Shown piece by piece: positions 31,590 to 42,258 of a stretch of DNA of 64,000 nucleotides (the first letter of the stretch is position 1; each line of letters begins with the position of its first letter). The stretch is from Incurvaria masculella (Eukaryota; Arthropoda; Insecta; Lepidoptera; Incurvariidae). Location: positions 15,987,001 through 16,051,000 of the forward strand of contig OX335658.1 of NCBI GenBank assembly GCA_946894095.1, read 5' to 3'. The position numbers and the translations under genes are program-made. The notes below the pieces were generated by a model. The model was not told the origin of the DNA. It saw only the letters and a program-made list of their open reading frames with translations, and did no database searches.

Positions 31590-31808
31590 TTGCGTACCCA
31601 ATAGTCCAATGTCCTAACCATAGTTCCAAGCCTCCGCTGTCCGTCCGTTCGTCCGTCTGTCACAGGGCTGTGAACTCTAATAGGTAGGCAGCTGTATTGA
31701 TTTTATCGCTAAAACAACAAATATTAAAAAAATGAGATTTTTTGGTGTTAAATCTTGTAAGATGGTACGAAACCCTTCGTTTGCGAGTTCGACTCGCACT
31801 TGGCCGAT
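31590..31808 (-). mobile_element. (GGAC)n interspersed element, copy 8, degenerate
   Basis: GTACCCAATAGTCC, CAAGCCTCCGCTGTCCGTCC, then GGTAGGCAGCTG, and at the end ACGAAACCCTTCGTTTGCGA and GTTCGACTCGCACTTGGCC. Shortened, and mutated in the palindrome. Confidence 0.82.
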
Positions 31809-31825
31809 TCTTTTATGTAACTAGC

Positions 31826-32070
31826 CATGAATGTCTCACTAATACCACACATATTGGCCATGATATGAATCCAACGCATCACATGATAGCTAGGCGCCAT
31901 GCCAGAACCTGCCTTATATTATATTAGCAGACAATTTTTTAATATGCAATGCAATAAAACGATAAATCTTATTACCATGTAAGTAAGGAAGTGAATACGT
32001 GCAATCCGAATAGCGAACGCCAAATGCTTTAGTCGCATCGACATGCACGGGAAAATATCAGCAGGACCAC
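31826..32070 (-). mobile_element. SINE with third-type head, decayed
   Basis: On the minus strand the head region carries CCCGTGCATGTCGATGCGAC and GGCGTTCGCTATTCGGATTG, and the body has ATATAAGGCAGGTTCTGGCA and TGGCGCCTA with an old 3' end. The AATATAAGG variant is that of the 5S lineage. Confidence 0.6.
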
Positions 32071-32325
32071 TTTATTTTTTTACATTGCCGGAAACAACAC
32101 TACACAACTTACTATCAATTTATGTAAAATTTAACATTGACAATTAATATCCGATAACATTAAACAATACCATTTCACACCTTCGAACACAAGAATATAG
32201 TATGGCCATCTTGAAAACAATATTCACTCTTCGATAGTTTCGTAAAACTGGCCATTGGGTAATAATTCGGTGAGACAATATTATTTACCAAACGGTCCAT
32301 TAGAGGTTAGGATTAATACGCTTTT

Positions 32326-32600
32326 TAGGGTTACGTACCCAAAGCGTGCGAACGGAACCCTATTACTAATCTTCCGCTGCCCGTCCATCCGTCCGTGCAT
32401 CCATCCGTCTGTTACAGGGCTGTACCTCTTGAGTCGTAATAGGTATTCAGCTGAAATTTTTACAGTGTGTATTGCAAATAGGTGCAATCAAAAGATAATA
32501 AAAACTAAATGGGGGGGGCATACAAAACCCGTGATTTATTTGTGTTGAATCTTGTACCATGGGTTGAAACCCTTCGTCGGTTCGAACTTGGTCGGTTTTT
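32326..32600 (-). mobile_element. (GGAC)n interspersed element, copy 9
   Basis: AGGGTTACGTACCCAAAGCG, a degenerate tract (CCGTCCATCCGTCCGTGCAT), then a decayed head end (GAAACCCTTCGTCGGTTCGA, CTTGGTCGG). An older copy. Confidence 0.82.
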
Positions 32601-32983
32601 TTATTTATATTTAAATAGTAGTTTAATTACTACAACTACACTACAATATCGACACTTAGAAAGTTCTTTATAGCTAAGTCACAAGTAAATTGTAATTTAA
32701 GGCCAATTAGGCCAGAGAACTGTAGAGTTTGGAACAACATCTAAAGCAGTAATTTGCTGAATTGGAGTTAAATAATAAAGTTTAGTCCCTTAGAGGCGTA
32801 TTCAGGCTTCTTCTAGCATTTCTCCGAATGGATTTGTAGTGAATACATTATACAATCTCCTCTTGTTCAGCTATTTCCATCACGGATACGAACGCGGATC
32901 TTAAGGCTGACTACTAGGCTAGGTTGCTCTCAGTTATTCGATGATTTCTCGGAAAGTAACTTAACTTGTCAGTTACAAGCTTT

Positions 32984-33144
32984 AGGGCCTTTTTCACCCA
33001 CTGCTCATTAGCTTAATCACCACATATCAAGGGCCTTTCTTAGCAGCTTACAATCAATACCAGTACCAGATAATCAGCACTTTAGTAATAAAGGGCCTTT
33101 AAGTGTTGATTAAAATAAATCAGCAATTGGTGAAAACCAGGCTA
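32984..33144. mobile_element. small MITE with GGCCTTTTTCACC ends
   Basis: TIRs AGGGCCTTTTTCACCCACTG on the left and TTGGTGAAAACCAGGCT on the right. An internal AAGGGCCTTT motif is repeated twice. About 160 bp, no coding capacity. Confidence 0.6.
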
Positions 33145-33727
33145 AGTGTAAGTACATAGTATAAACGCAGGAAATGAATGTGAAATCGATTCCACAATAC
33201 AAACTTTGTCGATTGAAAAAAATCTCCAAATTAGGCTCTTCAAAAAGTATATTTTTACTATTTATTTTATTAAAAATATTAAATAAAACAGCAGTTTCGA
33301 GTGATTCTCGATTGAAATTTAGGCTAAATCCAAATTAAACAATATAGTTTATGAATGTGCATATTACTTTTATCAGCTCTACAATGAAGAAAAATAATAT
33401 GTCCATTTCGGCGATAGTATTTAAAAATGGTTAAGACAAGTTATTTTGCTCAAGAAACCTTTCTTATATGAACTTTGAATATTATTTATATTTTTTTACT
33501 TAAATCTTGCTTTTCGTCACAGACGTTACCTTATTGTTTTTTTTCCTTAATACTGAAAAAAAACGAATTTCTCCTTTAATTCTTTGGGTTTGCGTTTTTT
33601 ATTTAGCTCTGATCTTTTGACGTTCATCATATCGAGTAAATGATAATACACTGACGATAGTGCAAGCCGTTGAGTTCGCTAACGAATTTGGGACAAGTAA
33701 CATCGAAACTAAATAATTAAAAAGTGC
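33145..33727. other. AT-rich stretch, minor repeat
   Basis: GAGTTCGCTAACGAATTTGG at 33671-33690 followed by GACAAGTAAC echoes 45920-45945. No gene is seen. Confidence 0.3.
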
Positions 33728-33812
33728 AGTTATTACGGGTCGTTGGAACTCGAGGAAATTATTAGTGAGCGAATTCGTAATGAAACTGACTAGCCGGGCG
33801 CTACCGTCAGTG
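33728..33812 (-). repeat. interspersed repeat with ACGGTAGCGCC motif, copy 2
   Basis: The reverse complement of 6146-6230 with moderate divergence (GACGGTAGCGCCCGGC, TACGAATTCGCTCAC, TTTCCTCGAGTTCC). It abuts a (GGAC)n element. Confidence 0.55.
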
Positions 33813-33824
33813 TATGTATATAAC

Positions 33825-35015
33825 CAAAAAAACTCGGCCAAGTGCGAGTCGGACTCGCACTCGAAGGGTTCCGTACCATCGTAAAAGATTAATTTTAATT
33901 TTATTTTATTAGGCACACAATACAGAGCACAGTGGGCCATGACTTAAATACAAAATATTCTTAACCTAAACTTAAATTAAGACAGTGTCCCACTCGGATT
34001 AGTGCACAGAAATTGCCAAAAACATAACAAAATTAATAATAATAATAATGAAATTCTTTATTGTACACACAATAGGCGGGCTTAATGCCGGAGGGCATCC
34101 TCTACCTACCAACCTTTGGGATGTAGAGAGAGGTACATGGCGGCGGACAGAAAGAATTTATGGCATTTATGGCAAAGATAAAACATATATCACTGTTATT
34201 AAAAATAAAAATATTTTTTGTCTAACATATAACCATACATATAAAAATTTACATAGATAAGAATACTATAATATACACATAAACAAGATACACATAATAA
34301 TATAAATATATATACTACATACAATAATATATACACAAATTGAGAGAGATAAATGTGTCTCAGGGGTAAGATATCATCATGAGAGAGAAAATTATAATTT
34401 AAAAGATAAAATGTAATGGTTCAACTTAATTTTTTAAATTAGACTGTAAGTACTTATGTTCTTAAAGGAGTAACTGTAGATTTGTAAATTACTTAATTAT
34501 CTAGGTGCAATATAAGAAAATATAATAGTGAAATAGACAAATAATTATTTAAGAAACTTTAAGGGCTCCTAAAACGTCTTTCTTGAAAGAATAAATTGAC
34601 GATGAAAATATATCTAAACTATCATTGGAATTCCGAACTTTATTATATAATGTGCATATTCTTGCAATTGGGTACTGGCAGCTAAATTGGTTTTGTATAA
34701 ATGTAAAGTAAAAACATTGGGATTACAAGTTAACAATTGAATATAATTTAGCCTGATCTCATTTAAAATTTTGGAATCCAATTTACAGCTTATGATCTTG
34801 TGGATTAAACACGTTTTTTTGAATGGGGGGCTCTCTGTATTTTTTATAATTTTGAAATTCAACCTATTTGTTGTTATAGCGGCAATATAAATACACACAT
34901 TTTGAAAAATGTAGCTGTCTATCTATCACGGTTCATGTGATACAGCCCTGTGACAGACGGATGGACGGACAGCGGGGCTTAGTAGTAGGGTTGGCACCCG
35001 TGGCTACGGATCTGT
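33825..35015 (+). mobile_element. (GGAC)n interspersed element, copy 10, split by an insertion
   Basis: The head (CGGCCAAGTGCGAGTCGGAC, then TCGCAC and GGGTTCCGTACCATCG) ends at 33892. The same element resumes at 34803 with GATTAAACACGTTTTTTTGA, CTATTTGTTGTTATAGCGGC, two GGAC-like units and GCTTAGTAGTAGGGTT. GATTAA occurs at both break points (33887-33892, 34803-34808). The tail is decayed (GGCACCCGTGGCTACGGATC). Confidence 0.85.
33893..34802 (-). mobile_element. 0.9-kb insertion made of LINE 3' matter
   Basis: Read on the minus strand it ends with GTGCCTAATAAAATAAAATT (polyadenylation-type tail) next to the GATTAA duplication, as for a 5'-truncated retrotransposon. A second LINE tail lies inside at 34034-34155, with (AAT)n and GTACAATAAAGAATTTCATT in minus sense. 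The remainder (34160-34800) is AT-rich and has no recognisable coding sequence. Confidence 0.65.
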
Positions 35016-35599
35016 AAAAAGTATCTGCGCTGCCGCTATGCGGATGAGATTTGGTTGTTCCTCCCGCCCTACCTTACTCTATGTCCACTAACACGAAGTG
35101 ACGTATTTCGCGGAGACATTATCGAGCGGGGTCCAACCGAGACAGCGTGCGGGTCACATTTCGGGGCCTAGCGTATTTGAAGTAGACTAATCCGTGTCTG
35201 GCTCGGATTAAGAGTGTTAGAGGTAGCGAACCCAAGGAGGAACAGTCTGGAAGGCTTAAATTAATATTTATTTAAGCGTGTCGTAGTTCAAATACTTTAG
35301 CTGTAAATTATTGAATTAAAGTAAATTCTTTAGCTGTATTTGAAACATATAATCACATATATCTAATGCTCCCATTCTCTGTTCACACTAAAAAAATCAT
35401 TTTCATTAATTGTTATACATATTTTGAACTATCCCGACATTTACGACAGCCAACGAATTTCTCAATTATATTCGAATCGACAGAATGCTTGAATGTTTCT
35501 CAATTTGACTGAGAGACAGGCACGAACCATTGTATGGAACTCTATCACCTCATTATCCTCTTAAACTAGACGAAAAACACTGACCATTTTCATTGCCGC
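35016..35599. other. partly unique stretch with GC-rich part
   Basis: 35030-35230 is relatively GC-rich with no recognisable frame. 35430-35520 carries CTATCCCGACATTTACGACA, then GCCAACGAATTTCTC, TTCGAATCGACAGAATGCTT, a relative of the repeat at 18805-18880. Confidence 0.4.
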
Positions 35600-35786
35600 T
35601 TCGTACTATCCCTGCGGGTAATCGCCTTCGGGTTGGCACCACAGCATTGAACGAAGAGATGGTCGGAAGCAGTGATAAAAAAATTGTCTGTGTTTTCCAT
35701 CCAGTTCAATGTAGCCGTGCTCATAAAAGAAAGTCTAATATCATGACGGTGGGTCTTGTATTAGCAATACATGTCCAGTTATTTAT
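35600..35786 (+). mobile_element. SINE body fragment, tRNA lineage
   Basis: GGTTGGCACCACAGCATTGA, AGAGATGGTCGGAAGCAGTG, TCCATCCAGTTCAATGTAGC and CGTGCTCATAAAAG, with the 3' part from TAATATCATGACGG. The head is missing. A short inverted piece of the same body precedes it (35570-35599). Confidence 0.7.
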
Positions 35787-35788
35787 AA

Positions 35789-35900
35789 CTAGCTGTGGTA
35801 CCGGGCTCAGCTCGGGTCAATGTCGTTTTGGACTGAAGTCGATCTTAACTTTTTTCTGGATAAAAAGTAGCAAATGGGTGGTTAAAACGCCGGTCCGGAG
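35789..35900 (-). mobile_element. Helitron 3' end, copy H2
   Basis: On the minus strand CCCGAGCTGAGCCCGG forms a hairpin followed by TACCACAGCTAG and host T. The 5' end is not identifiable, so the left extent (about 35900) is a guess. It starts two bases after the SINE at 35786. Confidence 0.65.
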
Positions 35901-37592
35901 GTTATTTTCTCGTTGGTTAAATGATGTGTTGATATATTAAACAAGTTAGTTTCGAATTTTAGCTGAATTATACTGTGAGTGGGTACGCTAAATAGAAAAT
36001 CGACGTTGTGATGTTTAGTGGCTTGTACGCAGAAGATATTTTCCTTGACTCGACCTAAAACTGAACTGGCGGCTGACGCCATGTTAGAATGTTTAACCTT
36101 TGCAATTCCAAAAGTAGCCGAACTATACGAAGTTTCTACTCAATAACATCTAAAAGGTAGTGTATTTTCAGGCACTAGTTAATCATACATATTAAGAATA
36201 GTCATAGATGTTGTGGGGAATTATTTTCAGAACGGTAAATAACGTTCTTATTTTGCCCTCAGCAGAGTTATACCGTTAGCTAGCGCTACAAAAAATACGG
36301 TATCAAACTTCTGATTAGCACCAGAAAAAATGGAATTATTATTTATTTATTTTGGCTCATAGCCTGTTTCTTTCAATGTGTTGTTTTCAAGAAAGTTTAT
36401 ACAAACCGGGCCGTGCCGCGGGCCTCCATGCAGTCAATGTCCCCAACGCGTTAAAACAAAGTATGTAGAATCTTAAACACCGTGTTAATGGGAACCATTG
36501 ATTAAGAGCGGAGAGACTGCAGGAACACTATTAATTATGGGTATAGAGTGTAATTGGTAGATGCACTTTCACGAAAGGTTTGCTGACTAGACACAAAACC
36601 TTTACGAATGTAGTCAGGCTGCTGCTAGACTACGGCTTTTCTACAGATATTATGTATGTATAATGTTAATATTATGTAATCATATTGTATAAGTATAAGT
36701 TAATAAGTATATACCTATGTATAGTATTTAAGTATAAGTAGATATAAGTACGTAATACAGTGATATTGTACCTTTTTGCAAATAAACTTACTTACTTATT
36801 TAATGAATGTGTCTTTACTTAACGGGAAATTTACATACACATTATATTCGTTGAAAAAACATTACATTTTACATAAGCTACTAATTACCTCAAATTTAAC
36901 CTCATAGGATGAAACTTCAGTTAATTTAACCTCGAATGGAATTAAAATATTGCCCATCAACGTCCTATTCCCAAAAGACATAAAACATTCAGTTTAATCC
37001 GAGGATTTCTGTTTGCGGTACCATTTTACCAATGGACATTAGAAACGTATTAATGGAATCTAATTTGTGGAGGCTGGAGCTTGTTTGTGCCACTTCAGCG
37101 GAAAGTAACGATGTGGGGAATACTTTGGGGGAATTTCATTAGGCATTACCTGCCAACACGTGGGTCTGTTGCAATAGGTAGACATTTGAAGGTGAATCTT
37201 GCGTGCGAATTCTCCATCTAAATTCGTTGACGCCCCTAAGTCGCTTAGAACCTGTGTTAATTAATATTTATTTTTAAAGTGTTGACCTTAATAATTATGT
37301 CAATTTTAAATTGAATATCTAAAAATATATTTTTATTGAAGAAAATTTATTACCATTGAAAAATGGGAAAGAACTTATTTTTCTAGTTCTCGGTGTTATA
37401 AATAAATGCTTGCATTGGTAAATGACTCGTTGAATTTTTTATTTTTAAACAACTCCGAAAAATATGTACCAATTCACAAATGTTGAAAAATTTACGAAAT
37501 CCGATCCTCTGAAGAGGGTGAAGTGGCTGTTGTCAAACCGACAGGATATGCTATGTAGGAGAAAATGACGGCAATACAATATTCGAGCAAAT
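35901..37592. other. mostly unique AT-rich stretch
   Basis: A (TTAC)-like retrotransposon tail is suggested at 36760-36800 (TTTGCAAATAAACTTACTTA). No gene is seen. Confidence 0.35.
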
Positions 37593-37945
37593 CGTAGTTC
37601 CGGGGTGCGTGGACTTGTCTTCAATGCCAGAGGTCATAGGTTTGATTCCAACCGAGTTTATGCACCACTTTATTTCTCTATTGAGTTGAACAAGTGCATA
37701 TTGTTTCGAATGAGAGCTGTTCCATGATTCGGAATCCATGCAAAACTGTAAGTCGTATTCCACTACTAGAAGGTAGGATTAAGCCCACCCGGATCGGTAC
37801 CATCGTTCTGAATGAAAAATTATCCGTATTTTCATCCAGTTAAGTGAACTCATAAAGGGTCCTGACATGGGACCTAATTTCTTCTTGAATGCGGTGTATC
37901 GGGCTAATATCATAGCATTTCATATTTTTAATGTAACTGGATTAC
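37593..37945 (+). mobile_element. tRNA-headed SINE
   Basis: A B-box-like GGTTTGATTCCAACC at 37638-37652, then TTATGCACCAC, GGTAGGATTAAGCCCACCCG and GACATGGGACCTAATTTCTT. Full length but diverged and with small deletions. Confidence 0.75.
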
Positions 37946-38372
37946 ATAAAAACATATTTTAAGATCGTTAATAGCAATTGAATGTACAGACTTCCTGTTT
38001 GACCTCCAGTCAACTCAAGCGCAGTCGCGCTATCGCGCGTATCCCCCCGCACGGCCGCGTATTGTGCTCGAATTCTGGTTTTCAGACGGAACCCTCGTTA
38101 TCCGGCCGGCTGCGCGCGATCGCTTGTTTGTGGGCTCGGCACATAAAAGGCGTCAATATGCTTATATCTTGTTCCATCCTTAGGTGAGGCTCGGGTCGAC
38201 TAAGGTGGAGGTAATTTAACTTAGGCCGTGTGGGAGATAACGCATAATACAATGGTTACATTAGGCTAAGGTAACACAAAATATAGATGAAATAAAGCAT
38301 GTCAGTATTCTTATTTTGAATCGATTCACGCAAGTAATTACTGTTTTACCTTTAGAGTTTCCATTAATATTT
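37946..38372. other. GC-rich island in unique DNA
   Basis: 38010-38165 is GC- and CpG-rich (GCGCAGTCGCGCTATCGCGC; GCCGGCTGCGCGCGATCGC). A 69-codon frame crosses it without a motif. Candidate regulatory or conserved non-coding island. Confidence 0.3.
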
Positions 38373-38956
38373 CCGATTTTTCAATCCTCAAATAGTACTT
38401 ATAAGACTGATAGTACAAATTCACGTTTGTCAAAAGACGGATGGTCATTGCCGGATAATTATATCTTCTATCACAATTATCTGACTATAATTTTACTAAT
38501 AAACATATTGACTTACTATAGTTTCAGTTTCAGTTTCTTTATTTCCTCCATTAGATGTATATTACACACTCGGATTCGTCATTCTTTTTTTCCTGTCGGT
38601 TCGATTACTTCTGGCGAAGAAGAGCCGACAAGAAACTTCTTCAGGTTGGTCATTGTATTATTATTTTTTCCAGTGATACTTACAAACTAGTTAACAGTGA
38701 TTGATTGATTACTACTGCTCACAAAGAACATTATTATAAGAACATTATATACATTGGTGAGGAGCAAACTCTTGACTACTATAATGACTTCTTATTCTAA
38801 ATTAATAGGAATTATGATCTAAATTATTCAGGTGTAAAAAGCCATCGTCATTTTTGATACAAGGTAATATCAAATCCGATGGATAAGCAAAAGCGTAAAT
38901 AAATCCGTCGAATAGTTATCTGGCTGTTTATCTGACTATTGAAATATCAGCCCTTG
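38373..38956 (-). mobile_element. GGGCTGATTTTTCAAT MITE, copy 2, interrupted
   Basis: The reverse of 29858-30075. The part at 38373-38520 (ATTTTTCAATCCTC, then ATCACAATTATCTGACTATA) and the part at 38878-38956 (GGATAAGC, AAATAAATCCGTCGAATAGT, TATCTGGCTG, ATATCAGCCCTT) are separated by about 357 bp. Confidence 0.7.
38521..38877 (-). mobile_element. LINE 3' fragment nested in the MITE
   Basis: On the minus strand it ends GAAATAAAGAAACTGAAACT and contains CCTGAAGAAGTTTCTTGTCG, then GCTCTTCTTCGCCAGAAG, which I recognise as a lepidopteran LINE 3' region. It occupies the gap in the MITE. A 124-codon plus frame across the junction is accidental. Confidence 0.6.
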
Positions 38957-39250
38957 CATACAAATCACTTCTTCAGAGCCATACACTTTTCTTTCTCTTT
39001 AAAAATATAATTATTCTTTACGTGTGTCAGTGATCACCTCCTAAACGATGGAACCGATTTAGATGTTCTTTTTTATGTATATTTGAATGGCTCTCTGGAT
39101 GGTTTAAATTTACAATTGGACACGATAGGTGGCGCTGCGATTGAGATCTATGATATTTTTGAATGATTTAAGTTTTTTTTTGTTTGCTACTGTTAAGTGT
39201 TATTTAATTTGTAACGTACGGGCGCGACAATATCTGTCGGGTTCGCCAGT
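38957..39250. repeat. degenerate repeat with GGAACCGATTTAGATG
   Basis: CACCTCCTAAACGATGGAAC, CGATTTAGATGTTCTTTTTT and GATAGGTGGCGCTGCGA, with a GGGCGCGACAA end also present at 4310, look like an old member of the AACCGACTTC/Helitron-like class. Identity is weak. Confidence 0.35.
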
Positions 39251-39409
39251 TTATAATAAAGATCATTTAATCATACATCATATATGTAATGCCTCATATA
39301 AGTCCAATATTATAATGTGCAATATTTTTTATTGAATTCTTACATTTGGCGGCATAATCGTAAAAACCTAGGCTTTGTATAGAAATCAAATTAGCAAAAG
39401 CCTGCGACA

Positions 39410-39540
39410 CATACATACCTTCACGCCGCTTTCCCCGAGGGGTAGGCAGAGATGATAGAGCGCCAAACCGTACGATTACAGCACACCTATTTTGCTTCAT
39501 CTACAGACATACATCTTTTCATACATGCTCTACGATTACG
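39410..39540 (+). repeat. CATACATACCTT...GGGTAGGCAG repeat, copy 2
   Basis: ACATACATACCTTCACGCCG, CTTTCCCCGAGGGGTAGGCA, GAGATGATAGAGCGCCAA, GTACGATTACAGCACACC and TTTTCATACATGCTCTACGA. Collinear with 17092-17212. Confidence 0.7.
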
Positions 39541-39784
39541 GGTACTACTGGTAACAACAAATCAAGTAAATCGGTAAACATTTACAAACAACATTTTGGG
39601 GAACATAGCTTACAGTTAGGTCATTCACGAAAACCTGTTTTACATGAAAAGCAGTACATGATGAAAAACTAATATTTCTATCCAATCATCTCTAAGCCAC
39701 TAAAACACGGTTCCACTCAACCCCCAAAAGTAAACGAAGTCGTACGTATATTGACATTTTATATTAACCACACAAGACTTCAAG

Positions 39785-40050
39785 CAAGGCCTTTTATTTC
39801 ACCGCCTTCTGTTGCGCGCCCGTATCGGCACCCAGTAAAGGCGTGTTTACGCTGGCGCAAGAGACAGGCGCGCCAGTGAGCCGAGCCGAGCGCGCCTCGC
39901 TGTTCACTGACACGTGACGCGAGCTGACAGGCCCGACCGCTTTGTGTGTGACGTTCTCTTCTGCCGCCAACGTTTGGCGAGAATAGAGTGGGACATTTCG
40001 GAGTTATTCGCTTCGGTTGGGTCTGTCTCTCCGCGTGTCACGGCACATAC
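39785..40050. promoter_or_regulatory. CpG-rich island near candidate gene starts
   Basis: GC- and CpG-rich sequence (GAGCCGAGCCGAGCGCGCCT; GACACGTGACGCGAGCTGAC) in AT-rich surroundings, repeat-free, 130 bp upstream of a TCAGT initiator-like motif at 40181. This looks like promoter-proximal DNA of a host gene, but the evidence is compositional only. Confidence 0.35.
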
Positions 40051-40180
40051 AAGGGTAGTAGATGAGCTAATACAGTAAAAAAAAAACTTAAACCTCTTTT
40101 TACTTCTATTAGCTTTGGATACGCCTCGTATTTGTGTTGTGCATCCGAAATTGTGTTTTAGAGAGATTATTACACGCACT

Positions 40181-40376
40181 TCAGTGTTGTAAGTGTTTTG
40201 CTTTGGTTGTGACTGTTATCGTATAAAATAAATTAAATTATGTTAGCCTGCTGTGTTACATTTACTGTACTTATAAGAGTGCGGATTTCAATTTTTTTTC
40301 GTCTACTGATAATGAATTTATAAAACAGTGGCATTCACATTCCACAACGACAACTTATTTTCTGAACAATCGTATT
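40181..40376 (+). promoter_or_regulatory. candidate TSS and non-coding 5' exon
   Basis: TCAGTGTTG at 40181 is an arthropod-type initiator, and GTGACTG at 40209 lies near the position of a downstream promoter element. TTG then GTAAGTATTTTC at 40374-40388 is a strong 5' splice site. Together they could delimit a 195-nt first exon with only a 27-codon frame (ATG near 40239). No acceptor or coding exon can be attached, so this is a hypothesis. Confidence 0.25.
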
Positions 40377-40542
40377 GGTAAGTATTTTCTTGAATATGTA
40401 CTAGAGAGGGAAAAAAATCCTAAGCTTCCTAAACTCCAAGGTCGACGTTAATATAGCAGTGATGAATATCGAACGCTTAAACCATTTCGATGTACATATG
40501 TAGAATAAACTACTTTACATAGGTAAAAACAAAATAACTTAC

Positions 40543-40582
40543 CAGCTAGAAGCAACACGCATGCCAGCTCTGCAGGCCACAT
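40543..40582 (-). CDS. candidate first coding exon, signal-peptide start
   Basis: On the minus strand, ATG at 40582-40580 sits in an insect-like start context (CCAAAATG) with an in-frame TAA four codons upstream. It opens MWPAELACVLLLA, then one base of the next codon, followed at once by GTAAGTTATTT, a near-consensus donor with GT at 40542-40541. A charged or polar N-terminus followed by a CVLLLA hydrophobic core ending at a splice site is typical of first exons of secreted or single-pass membrane proteins. A two-codon upstream frame (ATGGCGTGA) precedes it. No downstream exon is recognised, so the gene cannot be named. It would be the only host coding sequence in the window. Confidence 0.4.
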
Positions 40583-40734
40583 TTTGGGTCCTTATTCACG
40601 CCATTTTCTCCAGTTTTCTTCCACTACACTACACTAATTTTAATATTATGCCTTAGACAGATTCAATAATAGTTACATAACTCAGTTTGATATCTATCAG
40701 TTCGTCTTTTCCAATGCAAAACCTATCTCACCCG

Positions 40735-40990
40735 GGTTCCCAAAAAAACGCCGCTGTAAACTCGCCCTTACATCGACATATCGCCGGCGGTGCGCATTGC
40801 GCCAACACTTTATTTTATTTATACGCGCTTATTCCGTTTTATTGTGCATGCGACTGTCCGGCAGTCTGTTCGTGGCCACTTTTCTTTGTCGGCTTTATGG
40901 GGGATTTGTTCGTTAGTCGCCGACAGGCCGGCGGGCCCCGTGACATGTGTCCGGCGGAGGGACGGCGCGCCGCGGCTCACTTCTCTTGAT
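40735..40990. promoter_or_regulatory. GC-rich island upstream of the candidate minus-strand exon
   Basis: A CpG-rich block (CATATCGCCGGCGGTGCGCA; GACGGCGCGCCGCGGCTCAC) about 150 bp upstream, in minus sense, of the ATG at 40582. Frames of 80-100 codons on both strands overlap and have no motif. Promoter or 5' untranslated DNA of the candidate gene is the simplest reading. Confidence 0.35.
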
Positions 40991-41687
40991 TTATGGAGAC
41001 AACTGGAAAGAACACAGACGGTTTCATTAGCATATACCTTCAGAGGGATAAATTCATTCATTACCTACCTTACTAATTGAACTTTCTTTCTTTCATGCAG
41101 CGATAATTCAATGTGTGTTTTAATTTTATTTAAGGGTTATTAAGGGTGTGTGCGCATCCAATATGTTACCACGGGCGTTCATTTTTCAATTATCATTTCA
41201 TTTATGTTATAACTCCTTAAACATTTGAATTGAGAAACTATGAATGTAGTGGCGATAACATTAAGAGCTTGTGCAGTTAATCTCATTAAACAATTGCATT
41301 AATACGCTGGTAATATTAGTTATGAGAAAGTATGGTATTATTTTTAAAAATGTTTGGATTAACTTATATCGGTGATATACGCCTCCAAACGTTCATAACC
41401 AAATACAAAAAGGGATATATCATGAATGCAAGTTCAGTTATCAAAAAAACTAAAACGTACAGGCGTACCTCTTAGTTGATTTATTCTTTGTGCAAACGAT
41501 TAAGTTCTCGATTAAAATTTATTGAATTGGTGGTAAGGGGAAGATTTACGAGATGGGATGAAGTGTGCATACACCTATAACACCTTGAGCCAGGATTTTA
41601 ATGTCAAAATGAGTGGTTTTCCAGATATAATGAATATTCAATTACATGTTATAGTATTGAGCAATTATATTCTTAAATTATCACTAA
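40991..41687. other. AT-rich stretch, no gene seen
   Basis: No recognisable gene or repeat. Confidence 0.3.
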
Positions 41688-42218
41688 CTAGCAGCCCGTC
41701 CCGGCTTTGCACGGGCATAATATAATTAAAAAAAATATTATTTTGACACAATGATACACAAAAAAACCCTTTTTACATAGAGTTCCTACATTGCAATATT
41801 ATTATATTGCTTAAAATCGCTTCGAAAATTAGCCATTATTTGTCGTAAAAAGTAAATGACAAAAAAAATGTATTGTGGGATATCCATACGAGATAGACAT
41901 ATACCATCGCGGAATTTTCTGTAGACCTTTTCGATGTGTACAATACTTATTTCATTATTTTGATAAATCTCGTAGGGCCTACGTTTGCAATGTAAGCGGA
42001 AAAAAAATAATTATTTACGACATCACATTAGAAACCTCAAAAATAACAGTATTTCTCCACTATTTCATGGATGTTTTTATACATATAAACCTTTCTCTTC
42101 AATCACTCTATTTATGAAAAAAAACCGCATCAAAATCCGTTGCGTAGTTTTAAAGATGTAAGCATACATAGGGATATGGGGACTGAAAAAAGCGACTTTG
42201 TTGTATACTATGTAGTGA
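41688..42218 (-). mobile_element. non-autonomous Helitron, copy H3
   Basis: Minus strand: the 5' end TCACTACATAGTATACAACA follows host A; the 3' end carries the hairpin GCCCGTGC..ACGGGC, then TGCTAG and host T. The interior includes ACTACGCAACGGATTTTGAT. 531 bp, non-coding. The 3' terminus (GCACGGGC hairpin type) differs from that of H1, H2, H4 and H6, while its 5' half is shared with H4 and H5. Confidence 0.82.
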
Positions 42219-42258
42219 TGATAATACTCGCATTACTTGAAATCTCTTACGTGATTCT

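Noticed and set aside
40687..41080. Overlapping frames of 80-100 codons on both strands
   Set aside because: They are explained by stop-codon scarcity in a GC-rich island. No recognisable domain, and the frames oppose each other.
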